DNA of 23,325 nucleotides from assembly GCA_023389175.1 (NCBI GenBank), contig JAEWEW010000323.1, positions 1 through 23,325 of the forward strand. The letters are read 5' to 3'. Shown here piece after piece: positions 7,236 to 20,639 of the stretch. The notes below the pieces were generated by a model that worked only from the letters and a program-made list of their open reading frames with translations, was not told the DNA's origin and made no database searches. Position 1 is the first letter of the stretch, and the number at the start of each line of letters is the position of its first letter. Both the position numbers and the translations under genes were made by a program. This DNA comes from Pseudomonadota bacterium. GTDB taxonomy: Bacteria; Pseudomonadota; Gammaproteobacteria; Burkholderiales; Burkholderiaceae_E.

Positions 7236-7241
7236 ATTCTA
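7236..7241 (-). promoter_or_regulatory. -10 element of the gdx promoter
   Basis: TAGAAT on the - strand matches the TATAAT consensus at five of six bases. Transcription would start about seven bases downstream, near 7229, exactly at the first base of riboswitch hairpin P1. No good -35 is visible at 16-18 bases. Confidence 0.5.
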
Positions 7242-7310
7242 GCGACGGATCGGCTACGATCGCCCTGCACCCTCCGTTCCCCAGCATCGGGTGTCTTCCG
7301 AAGGATCCAG

Positions 7311-7658
7311 TTGAGCCCCACCCTGAAGGCCATCCTGCTGCTCACCTGCAGCAACGTGTTCATGACCTTCGCCTGGTACGCGCACCTGAAGGAGATGAGC
7401 AGCCGCCCGTGGTTCGTCGCTGCGCTGGCGAGCTGGGGCATCGCGCTGTTCGAGTACCTCCTCCAGGTGCCGGGCAACCGCATCGGCTACACGGTGATGA
7501 GCGTCGGCCAGCTCAAGGTGCTGCAGGAGCTGATCACCTTGACGGTGTTCGTTCCGTTCGCGCTCTTCTACCTGAAGGAGCCGCTCAAGCTCGACTTCCT
7601 GTGGGCGGGCCTCTGCCTCATGGGCGCGGTCTTCTTCATGTTCCGGGACCGCCTGTGA
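7311..7658 (+). CDS. DUF486 family small membrane protein
   Basis: This 115-residue protein with four predicted membrane helices (about 4-22, 33-50, 68-88 and 94-111) belongs to the DUF486 family, related to the drug/metabolite transporter superfamily. Diagnostic blocks are CSNVFMTFAWYAHLK, SWGIALFEYLLQVPGNRIGY and VLQELITLTVFVPFALFYLKEPLK. The start is TTG at 7311, supported by AAGGAT ten bases upstream and by family length; the frame is open further upstream but that part is unconserved and overlaps the riboswitch region. The substrate and role of the family are unknown. It is divergent from the gdx gene, with about 145 bases between starts, and overlaps the next gene by a GTGA. Confidence 0.9.
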   Translation: MSPTLKAILLLTCSNVFMTFAWYAHLKEMSSRPWFVAALASWGIALFEYLLQVPGNRIGYTVMSVGQLKVLQELITLTVFVPFALFYLKEPLKLDFLWAGLCLMGAVFFMFRDRL

Positions 7659-8392
7659 CGGCTGCTTCGGGCGACCCCGCCTCGAGTGTCCCGCTCGCGG
7701 CGGTGGATGCCGCCGCGGAGCAGGCCTGGAACGAGGCGAGCCTCGCGCATCCGGTCACCGCGCCGGCGGCGCGCCTGTGGCGCTACCGCGTGCCGGCGGT
7801 GGTGCTCGGCCGGTCGCAAGAGGCGCTGCGGGCTTCGCTCGATCGGGCCGACCTGCCGGTGGTGGCGCGGCGCGCCGGCGGCGGCGCGGTGCTGGTCGGG
7901 CGTTGGCTGCTCGGCGCCTCGGTCGTGCTGCCGTCGACCCATCCGCTGGTGGACGGCACCGGCATCGCCGACAGCTATCGTTGGCTCGGCGAGTGCTTCC
8001 GGCGCGCGCTCGGCCGCCACGGCGTCCTTGCCGCAACGGTGCCGCCGGCGCAGGCCTGGAAAGCGCCTGCCGAGCTCGCGTGGGCCTGCTACGCCGGGAT
8101 CTCGCCCTGGGAGGTGGCGATCGACGGCCGCAAGCTGGTCGGCTTCGCGCAGCGACGCAGCCGGACCGGCATCCTGCTGGTTGCCGGTGCGCTGCTCGAA
8201 CCGGTCCCCTGGGCGCTCCTCGCGAGCGCGCTGCAGCGTCCCGCCGGGGAGGCCGCGCGGCTCGCCCGGACGACCACGTCGGCGGCCGAAGCGGCCGCGG
8301 CGGCGGGCGCCGGCTTCGATGCCCGGGCCTTCGCGGCGAGCGTCGGCGGGGAACTGGCGGCTGCGCTGCGTGCCGGGCCGATGGTAGGATGA
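7655..8392 (+). CDS. Lipoate-protein ligase A-like (BPL/LplA/LipB superfamily) protein
   Basis: This 245-residue protein belongs to the biotin/lipoate ligase superfamily, whose members attach or transfer lipoyl, octanoyl or biotinyl groups to carrier lysines. The ligase motif RRAGGGAV (72-79) and the segment WEVAIDGRKLVGFAQRR with Lys160 match the ligand-binding lysine region of LplA/LipM proteins. The part after RRAGGGAV reads LVGRWLLGASVV and lacks the His-Asp commonly seen there (VxHDxxxL), and no C-terminal lipoate-ligase accessory domain follows. The exact activity is therefore open: octanoyltransferase, a ligase of unusual specificity, or a non-catalytic relative. The GTG start at 7655 overlaps the DUF486 stop, so the two are probably co-translated. 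The last 40 residues are Ala-rich. Confidence 0.78.
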   Translation: MTAASGDPASSVPLAAVDAAAEQAWNEASLAHPVTAPAARLWRYRVPAVVLGRSQEALRASLDRADLPVVARRAGGGAVLVGRWLLGASVVLPSTHPLVDGTGIADSYRWLGECFRRALGRHGVLAATVPPAQAWKAPAELAWACYAGISPWEVAIDGRKLVGFAQRRSRTGILLVAGALLEPVPWALLASALQRPAGEAARLARTTTSAAEAAAAAGAGFDARAFAASVGGELAAALRAGPMVG

Positions 8393-8433
8393 CCCGGTCC
8401 ATCCTCTTCCGGAGAGGCGTCGCGCTGCGCGAC

Positions 8434-8450
8434 AGGAGGAAGCACCCGTG
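8434..8450 (+). promoter_or_regulatory. Strong ribosome binding site and GTG of the adenine deaminase gene
   Basis: A perfect AGGAGG (8434-8439) stands eight bases before a GTG at 8448. This is the only credible start near the deaminase, yet its frame differs from the deaminase frame and stops at 8538-8540. It supports a frameshift at the gene's 5' end. Confidence 0.75.
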
Positions 8451-9460
8451 AGCGCACCGTCGAACTCGACCGCTGGATCCGGGCACTGCCGAAGGCGGAG
8501 CTGCACCTGCACATCGAGGGCACGCTGGAGCCCGAGATGATGTTCGAGCTGGCTCGCCGCAACCGCGTCGAGCTGCCTTATGCCGACATCGACGCGGTGC
8601 GGGCGGCCTACCGGTTCGAGAACCTGCAGTCGTTCCTGGACCTCTACTATGCCGGCGCCAACGTCCTGCGCACCCGGCAGGACTTCGACGACCTCTGCTG
8701 GGCCTACCTGCAGCGGGCGCATGCCGACGGCGTCGTCCACGCCGAGATCTTCTTCGATCCGCAGACGCACACCAGCCGTGGCGTCGCGTTCGAGACGGTG
8801 CTCGACGGGCTGCAGGATGCGCTGAAGCGCGGCGAGGCGGAGCTCGGCATGACCTCGCGCCTCATCATGTGCTTCCTGCGGCACCTGCCGGAGGACGACG
8901 CGTTCCGCACGCTGGCCGAGGCACGGCCGCATGCCGCCCGCATCGCGGGCGTGGGGCTCGACTCCTCCGAGCGCGGCCACCCGCCCTCGGAGTTCACGCG
9001 GGTGTTCGACGCCTGCGCTGCGCTTGGCTGGCACCTGGTCGCGCACGCCGGCGAGGAGGGTCCCGCCGAGTACGTGCTCGAGGCGCTGGACCAGTTGAAG
9101 GTGGAGCGAATCGACCATGGCGTGAGGAGCGAGTCCAACCCGGCGCTGATGCAGCGGCTCGCGCGCAGCCGCGTGCCGCTCACCGTCTGTCCGTTGTCCA
9201 ACGTCAAGCTGCGCGTCTTCCCGGACCTCGCCTCCCACAACCTCAAGCGCATGCTCGACCAGGGCGTGAACGTCACCATCAACTCGGACGACCCGGCCTA
9301 CTTCGGCGGCTATGTCGGCGACAACTATGTCGAGACCGCCCGGGCCCTGGACCTGGGACGGGAGGACCTGCTCACGCTCGCCCGCAACAGCCTCGAGGCG
9401 GCCTTTGTCTCGAAGGATGTCAAGGCGACGTGGGTCGCGGCGCTGGAGTCCTGTCGCTGA
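8448..9460 (+). CDS. Adenine deaminase (adenosine deaminase superfamily), apparent 5' frameshift
   Basis: This zinc-dependent deaminase converts adenine to hypoxanthine and ammonia in purine salvage. The subtype is inferred from closeness to the Pseudomonas/fungal adenine deaminase branch: FLDLYYAGANVLRT, FFDPQTHTSRG, GLDSSERGHPPS, CPLSNVKLRVF and NSDDPAYFGGYVGDNY. Zinc and catalytic motifs are present: LHLHIEG (codons from 8501), HAGEE, and the SDD aspartates. The motif-containing frame (ALPKAELHLHIEG) has no ATG, GTG or TTG between the preceding stop at 8390-8392 and the ATG at 8537, which lies after the metal-binding HxH. The strong RBS and GTG at 8448 are in another frame. Adding one base between about 8451 and 8461 would join them into a normal N-terminus, so a one-base deletion (genuine or an assembly error) is likely. 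If genuine, the gene is probably inactive. Confidence 0.85.
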
Positions 9461-9461
9461 A

Positions 9462-9481
9462 GGCACGCGGCGGCGCGTGCC
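9462..9481 (+). terminator. Hairpin directly after the adenine deaminase gene
   Basis: GGCACGCG (9462-9469) and CGCGTGCC (9474-9481) form a perfect eight-pair stem with a GCGG loop, starting one base after the stop codon. A second hairpin, CCTGCG/CGCAGG, follows at 9489-9511. There is no T-run, so it could be a terminator of the GC-rich type or an mRNA 3' stabiliser. It suggests that the BMP genes downstream have their own promoter. Confidence 0.5.
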
Positions 9482-9582
9482 AGTCCTGCCTGCGGGGAGA
9501 TTGCACGCAGGTCCCCCGGGTGGGCTGCTAGTATTGACCGCTCGGAATCGCGGCGCGTCGCCGGCAGTTCCCAGGAACCAGG

Positions 9583-10854
9583 ATGAAACCAACAACCGTG
9601 CTGGCGGCCCTGATGGCGGCGATGCTCGCGCTGGTCGGCTGCAATCGGAACGAGCAGGCGAAGCCCGTCGTCGGTCCCGGGGCCTTCCAGAAGGTGAGCG
9701 CGTCGCACGACACGGCCCTGCGGGCATCGGCACCGGTCACCGCGGGCAGCGCCCTCGCGGCTGCGGGTGTCGTCGTGTCCGGGGCGGCCTCGGCCGCCGC
9801 CGGCCTCGGCAATGGCCAGGTGGCAGCCGCCGATCCGTCCTCCGACAAGACGGTCTCCGTTGCCTTTGCCTATGCGGCATCCGCGTCGGAGGGCAGCCTC
9901 GCGATGGCGCACGAGCGTGGTCGCCGCGAGATGGAAGCCGCACTGGGCGCCAGGGTGCGCTCGAGCGTGGTGCAGGGGCTTGGTCCCGAGGCCGATGTCG
10001 AAGGCGTGCTCCGGCAGCTTGCGGAGCAAGGCAACCAGCTGATCTTCACCACGGCGCCGGGGCATGTCGACGTCGTCCGGCGGCTCGCCGGCGAGTATCC
10101 CGCGGTCAGGTGGGAGCATGCCGCCGGCATCGAGAAGGCGCGCAACCTGCGCGGCTACGGCATGCGCACCTACCAGGCGGCATATCTCGCCGGCATCGTC
10201 GCCGGCAAGATGACGCGCACGGACCTGGTGGGCTTCGTCGCCTCGGTACCGGTTCCGGAAGTCATCCGCAACATCGACGCCTTCGCGCTCGGCGCCCAGT
10301 CCGTCAATCCGGCCGCTCGCACCAAGGTGGCTTGGGTGGATGGCTGGTTCGATCCGGGCCGGGAAGCCGAGGCGGCCCAGGCCCTCATCAGCGCCGGCGC
10401 CGACGTGCTGCTGCAGAACACCGGTTCGCCGGCGCCGCTGCAGGTGGCCGAGAAGGCGGGCAAGCATGCCATCGGCTGGGGCAGCGACATGCGGCAGCAC
10501 GCCGCCAAGGCACATCTCGGCTCGGTGGTGGTCAACTGGGGACCGTACTACACACGGTCGGTGCGGCAGCTGCTGGACGGCGAGTGGAAGGGCGACACCA
10601 GCTGGGTCGGCATCAAGGAAGGCGCGGTGGACCTGGTCGGCCTTCCGGATACGGTTCCGGACGACGTGAAGGCGGTGGTTGCGGAACGGCGCAAGGCCCT
10701 TGCCGACGGCAGCCTGCGGATATGGAAGGGTCCGATGCTGACCTCCGAGAACAAGGAGATCCTGCCCACCGGTACCATCGCGGACGACCGCTTCATCGCG
10801 GACATCATGTTCTACGTGAAGGGTGTCGAGGGCCGCGTTCCCGGCGGCAGCTGA
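9583..10854 (+). CDS. BMP-family substrate-binding lipoprotein
   Basis: This is a periplasmic binding protein of the basic membrane protein (BMP/PnrA-like) family, the recognition part of ABC importers for nucleosides and related compounds. The N-terminus is a lipoprotein signal peptide with lipobox LVGC and lipid-bearing Cys20, so it should be anchored to a membrane. Residues 21-88 form an unusually long Ala/Gly/Ser-rich linker. The BMP domain runs from about 89 (SVAFAYAASASEG) to the end at 423, with the typical QLIFTTAPGHVDVV, YLAGIVAGKMT, NIDAFALGAQSVNP and HAIGWGSDM stretches. AGGA lies six bases before the ATG. A paralogue follows 28 bases downstream. No permease or ATPase gene is adjacent. 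The ligand is unknown; purine nucleosides or bases are an inference from family and from the neighbouring deaminase. Confidence 0.87.
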   Translation: MKPTTVLAALMAAMLALVGCNRNEQAKPVVGPGAFQKVSASHDTALRASAPVTAGSALAAAGVVVSGAASAAAGLGNGQVAAADPSSDKTVSVAFAYAASASEGSLAMAHERGRREMEAALGARVRSSVVQGLGPEADVEGVLRQLAEQGNQLIFTTAPGHVDVVRRLAGEYPAVRWEHAAGIEKARNLRGYGMRTYQAAYLAGIVAGKMTRTDLVGFVASVPVPEVIRNIDAFALGAQSVNPAARTKVAWVDGWFDPGREAEAAQALISAGADVLLQNTGSPAPLQVAEKAGKHAIGWGSDMRQHAAKAHLGSVVVNWGPYYTRSVRQLLDGEWKGDTSWVGIKEGAVDLVGLPDTVPDDVKAVVAERRKALADGSLRIWKGPMLTSENKEILPTGTIADDRFIADIMFYVKGVEGRVPGGS

Positions 10855-10882
10855 CCCCGCCCGTCGCCTTCGCAGGTTGCGC

Positions 10883-11980
10883 TTGAAGAGAAACCGAATC
10901 AGGGCCATCGCCGCGGCCGGCGCCGGTCTCGCCGTCGCATCGCCGGCGGGCCGCCTGCTCGCGCAGCCGAAGGAACCGGTCGAGAGGCCGCTCAAGGTCG
11001 GGTTCGTCTACGTCGGCCTCATCAACGAGCCCGGCTGGACGCGCCAGCACGAGCTCGGCCGTCGCGCGCTCGAGGCCGCGCTCGGCACCGACGTCGAGGC
11101 GGCCTATGTCGAGCGGGTGCCGGAAGGGCCCCAGGCCGAGCGGGTGATCCGGGACATGGTGAGCCAGGGACGGCGGCTGATCTTCACCACCGCCTTCGGC
11201 TTCATGGACGCCACCGTGCGGGTGGCCCGCGAATTCGGCGGCTTCGCCTTCGAGAACTCGACCGGCTACAAGGTGTCGGAGAACGTCGCCGTCTACAACG
11301 CGCGCTTCTACGAGGGCCGCTATCTTGCCGGGCTGCTCGCAGGCCATGTCAGCGAGAGCGGGGTGATCGGCTATGTGGCCGCCATGCCGATCCCGGAGGT
11401 CCTGCAGGGCATCAACGCCTTCACCATCGCCGCGCGCACGGTGAACCCCAAGCTCGAGGTACGGGTGATCTTCGTCAACTCCTGGTACGACGAGGAGCGG
11501 GAACGGGATGCGGCGCTCTCGCTGATCTCCCAGGGCGCTGACCTCCTCACCCACCACACCGACACCGCTGCCGTCGCGCAGGTGGCCGAACAGAAGAAGC
11601 GGCGGCTGATCGGCTACCACTCCGACATGTCGGAGGCCGCGCCCACCATGCACCTCGCGTCGGTCACGCACCACTGGGGACGGTACTACATCCGTCGCGC
11701 CCGGGCGGTGCTGGAGGGACGGTGGGAGACCGGCAACGTCTGGGGCGGGCTCGCCGAGGATTTCGTGCGGCTCGAGCCGATCTCGACGCGGGTGCCGGGT
11801 CCGGTACGGCGCCAGATCCGCAAGGCGGAATCCGCCATCATCGAAGGCACGCTCGTGCCGTTTCGCGGCCCGCTGCGCTCCAACGACGGCAAGGTGCGGC
11901 TCGAGGAAGGGTTCCTCACCGACGGCGTCCTGCAGCAGCTGGACTGGCTGGTGGAAGGCGTCATCGGCAAGGTCCGCTGA
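10883..11980 (+). CDS. BMP-family substrate-binding protein (paralogue of the preceding gene)
   Basis: This is a second periplasmic BMP/PnrA-like binding protein, 365 residues. It has a basic N-terminus (MKRNRIR), a hydrophobic stretch and a likely cleavage region near RLLAQ, so it is predicted to be secreted without a lipid anchor. The BMP domain begins at about residue 36 (LKVGFVYVGLINEPGWTRQHELGRRALEAAL), which is closer to the family consensus (GxxxDxGWxxxHxxG) than its neighbour. Both proteins share RLIFTTAFGFMD, YLAGLLAGHVSE, GYVAAMPIPEVLQGINAFT and IGYHSDM-like blocks, pointing to an old duplication. I chose the TTG at 10883 because it starts the signal peptide and has AGG six bases upstream; a GTG at 10823 would overlap the previous gene by 32 bases. 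It ends 21 bases from the convergent glgX, with nothing visible between. Confidence 0.86.
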   Translation: MKRNRIRAIAAAGAGLAVASPAGRLLAQPKEPVERPLKVGFVYVGLINEPGWTRQHELGRRALEAALGTDVEAAYVERVPEGPQAERVIRDMVSQGRRLIFTTAFGFMDATVRVAREFGGFAFENSTGYKVSENVAVYNARFYEGRYLAGLLAGHVSESGVIGYVAAMPIPEVLQGINAFTIAARTVNPKLEVRVIFVNSWYDEERERDAALSLISQGADLLTHHTDTAAVAQVAEQKKRRLIGYHSDMSEAAPTMHLASVTHHWGRYYIRRARAVLEGRWETGNVWGGLAEDFVRLEPISTRVPGPVRRQIRKAESAIIEGTLVPFRGPLRSNDGKVRLEEGFLTDGVLQQLDWLVEGVIGKVR

Positions 11981-12001
11981 CCGCTGCGTCGGCCCAGGCT
12001 C

Positions 12002-14256
<2,255 letters not shown>

Positions 14257-14260
<4 letters not shown>

Positions 14261-17106
14261 GTTTGTCTCCCGTCAGGCGACGGACTGGAACTGGTCGGAT
14301 CGGTTGAATCTGTGGTTTCGGCGTCGGCTTCGAACGCGAGCACGGCGAGCGGTCGCGATGCGAGCCATTGTGCCGCCGTCACGGAGGCGGGTGGCGAGGC
14401 GCCGGTGAGCAGGTCGACCAGGCCGGCCTGCAGGACGCCTGCCGCCGCGAGATCGATGCCGAGATCCGCGGGCGCGCGCGGCGCATGCGATTCGGCCTGC
14501 CCCGGAAAGCCGGAACGCTTGTAGAGACGGGTCGCGAGGACCAGGATGCCGTGGCGGCCGGCGCGGCGCGTGAAGGCGATCCGGTAGGGCGCGGCGGCAC
14601 CGGAGAGCGGAACCGGCAGGTACTCGCCTGCCTGGAACACCGCCGGGTGACGCGCGCGCCAGCCGAGCAGGCGGTGGATGATCCAGAGCTTCGCCCGGTC
14701 GAAGTCGCCGGAAGCGAGCCAGCTCACCACCGTGCGGCGCAGCGCGTCCGGCGGGCCGTCGGCGAGCCGGCTGAACTCGTCCGCGATCGCCTTGCGCTGC
14801 TCGAAGTCGACCGGGCGGCGGTTGTCCGGGTCGACCAGGGAATCGTCGAGGATGCTCGCGCCCTGGTAGATGTCCGGCACGCCCGGCACCGTCAGCTTGA
14901 GCACCGTGAGGGTGAGGCTGGCGAGCGCGCCATACCAGGCGAACGGCGCGACATCCCGACCGATCCGCGCGGCGCAGTCCGGGTCGCCGATCATGAGCCT
15001 GGCCAGCCGGTGGATCGAAGCCTCGTAGGCCTCGTCCGGCTTCACCCAGGACGTGTCGCGCTTGGCCTCGCGGCAGGCCTTGGTCATGTAGGCGGTGATC
15101 CGGTCCGCGTAGGCGGGCTCGGGAATGCCCGGCGCCGCCCGCCGCTCGCCGTCGCCTGCCGGCGGTGCCGCCGCGAGCGATACCGGCCAGGTGCCGACGA
15201 AGGTCTGGAACAGCAGGTAGAGATCGTGGAGCGATGGCCGCCGCTGCATGCCGGCATCCGCCATCAGCCGTTCCGCTTCCTCGCGCCAGGCCAGCGCGAT
15301 GTCGCGCCAGCGTGCCGGCTCCTCGGTCAGCACGTTGATGCGCATGCGGGCGTACTCGCCGCGCTTGCTGTCGTGGGTGGAGCTTGCCAGCATGGCATGC
15401 GGCCAGCCCTCGAGCCGATGACGATTCGCCTCGTGGAAGTGCGCGACGCTCACCCCGGTGACGTCCGGGTCCGCGCCGACGTCGTTGACCGAGAGCAGCC
15501 GGTTCCAGCGATAGAGCGCGGTATCCTCGACTCCCTTGGCCATCACCGGCGCGCACAGCTGCTGGAAGCGGATTGCCCAGGCGGCCCGGGCAGCGATCGC
15601 CGGATCCCCGCCGCCGATATCGCCGCCGAGGTCGCCCACCGGCCCGGTCAGGATGGCCTCCAGCGCTTCGATCCAATCATGGTGGGGGCGGGCGTCGTTG
15701 CCGCCGGCGCGTCGGTCCAGCCGTTGGCGCGCCATCTCGCAGGCCTCGCGCACGTATCGGCGCGCGGGCGGCGACGCGGCCGGACCGGGATAGGTGCGAT
15801 AGACCGGGAAGCAGGCGATGACCTCGGCAAGCGTGGCGGCGATCGCCTCCTGGTCCTCCGGCCGCATCGGCCGATGCGAGACCGCCGCGAAGCCCCGGGC
15901 GAGCGAGCGCAGCTCGCCGCGGAAGCTCGCCGCCATCACCTCGAGCTTCGCCTCGATCGCCATCGCCCGGAAATCCGGGGCCGTCTCGCCGGTGAAGTCG
16001 CGCCAGGTGCGATCCATCTCGCCGACCGCGTCGCCGTCGAGCAGCACCCCGCACGCCAGGTTGGCGAAGTCGTAGCCGGTCGTGCCGTTGACCGGCCATT
16101 CCGCCGGCAGGTCTTCGCCCTCGGCGAGGATCTTCTCGGCGACCAGGTAGATCGGCGCCGCCGGCCGCTCGCCGCCGGCGGCAACCACCGCCGCCTGCAG
16201 CCGTTCGAAGTAGCGCCCCGGATCGCGCAGGCCGTCGGGATGGTCGATGCGCAGCGCATCGACGATGCCCGCCCGGACCAGCTCGATCACCAGCCGGTGG
16301 CTGGCCTGGAACACCACCGGATCCTCGATGCGCAGCGCCGCGAGCCCGGCGACATCGAAGAAGCGCCGGTAGTTGATCCGCACGCCGGCCTCCTGCCACG
16401 GGCAGAGGAGGTAGTGCTGGCAGTCCGCGACCGCGGCGATCACTTCCGGGTCGGCGAGCACCGTGTCGAAGCCGGCCGCGCGCGTATCGTGGCTGCCGGC
16501 ACCGCCGGCGCGGTCGTCCTTGCCCGACGAGTCCCGGCGCGCCGCGCACTGCAGGATGAGCGCCGCGCCGCGCGCATTCACCGGGAAGCTGCGCTCGAAG
16601 TAGTGCAGCCGGAACCCGGTGCCCGCCACCTGCAGCCGCAGCTCGCCTTCGGCCACCGCTTCGGCGACCGGCCGTCCCAGGATCGGCAACAGCAGCCTTC
16701 CGGGCGGCACGCCGCCCGCGCCCGACCAGTCGATGTCGAAGCAGCCCGCATAGGGCGAGGCGGCGCCGTTGGCGAGCACGTCCTGCCACCAGGCGTTCTC
16801 CGCGCTCTCCACGCCCATGTGGTTGGGCACGATGTCGAGCAGCAGTGCAAGCCCGTGGGCGCGCACCGTCCGGTGGAAGTGGTCGAAGTCGCTCGCGTCG
16901 CCGAGCTCGGGGTTGAGCGCGGTGGGATCGACCACGTCGTAGCCGTGCATGCTGCCCGGTGTGGCGCGCAGCAGCGGTGAGCAGTAGACATGGCTGATGC
17001 CGAGGGCGGCCAGGTAAGGCACCGCCCCGGCCGCCTGCCGGAAGCCGAAGTCGCGATGCAGTTGCAGGCGGTAGGTGGCCCGCGGAACGCTGGCTTCGGA
17101 CATCAT
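14257..17106 (-). CDS. treY: Maltooligosyl trehalose synthase TreY (GH13)
   Basis: This enzyme isomerises the reducing-end alpha-1,4 bond of a maltooligosaccharide to alpha-1,1, giving maltooligosyl trehalose, the first step of the TreY-TreZ route. Marks of the family are the N-terminal PRATYRLQLHRDFGF, SHVYCSPLLRATPGSMHGYDVVDP (38-61), DIVPNHMG (91-98), DALRIDHPDGLRDP with nucleophile Asp288, VAEKILAEGEDLP with Glu324, WQEAGVRINYRRFF (237-250) and SSTHDSKRGEYAR. Length 949 lies at the upper end of the family range. The ATG at 17106 follows another possible ATG codon immediately (17103) and has no strong ribosome binding site. The stop overlaps glgX by ATGA. No treZ is in the window, although treY and treZ are normally neighbours. 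Confidence 0.95.
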
Positions 17107-17154
17107 CGTGTGGCTGGGCAGTTGGAAGGGGCGCTCACTAGCACGTTTCGTACC

Positions 17155-17190
17155 CGCCCCACCGGCGCCCGGCCGGGCGCCGGCGGGGCG
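17155..17190 (-). terminator. Very strong hairpin between treS-mak and treY
   Basis: Bases 17162-17183 are a perfect 22-base palindrome. It is flanked, across one A-C mismatch (17161/17184), by CGCCCC (17155-17160) and GGGGCG (17185-17190), giving a stem of about 16 pairs. It begins at the base directly after the treS-mak stop codon. There is no T-run on the - strand behind it. It may be a terminator, an attenuator or an RNA 3' stabiliser. The rest of the 84-base gap holds no clear promoter. Confidence 0.65.
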
Positions 17191-20619
<3,429 letters not shown>

Positions 20620-20639
20620 CTCGTGGCGTCCTCGCCCGG

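Noticed and set aside
8448..8480. Programmed -1 frameshifting to express the adenine deaminase
   Set aside because: No slippery heptamer or downstream pseudoknot is visible between 8448 and the HLH motif, and such a device is not known for this family. A base deletion is simpler.
9529..9539. Promoter for the first BMP gene (TAGTAT and TTGACC)
   Set aside because: The -10-like and -35-like boxes overlap each other and neither has a partner at 16-18 bases, so no promoter can be drawn.
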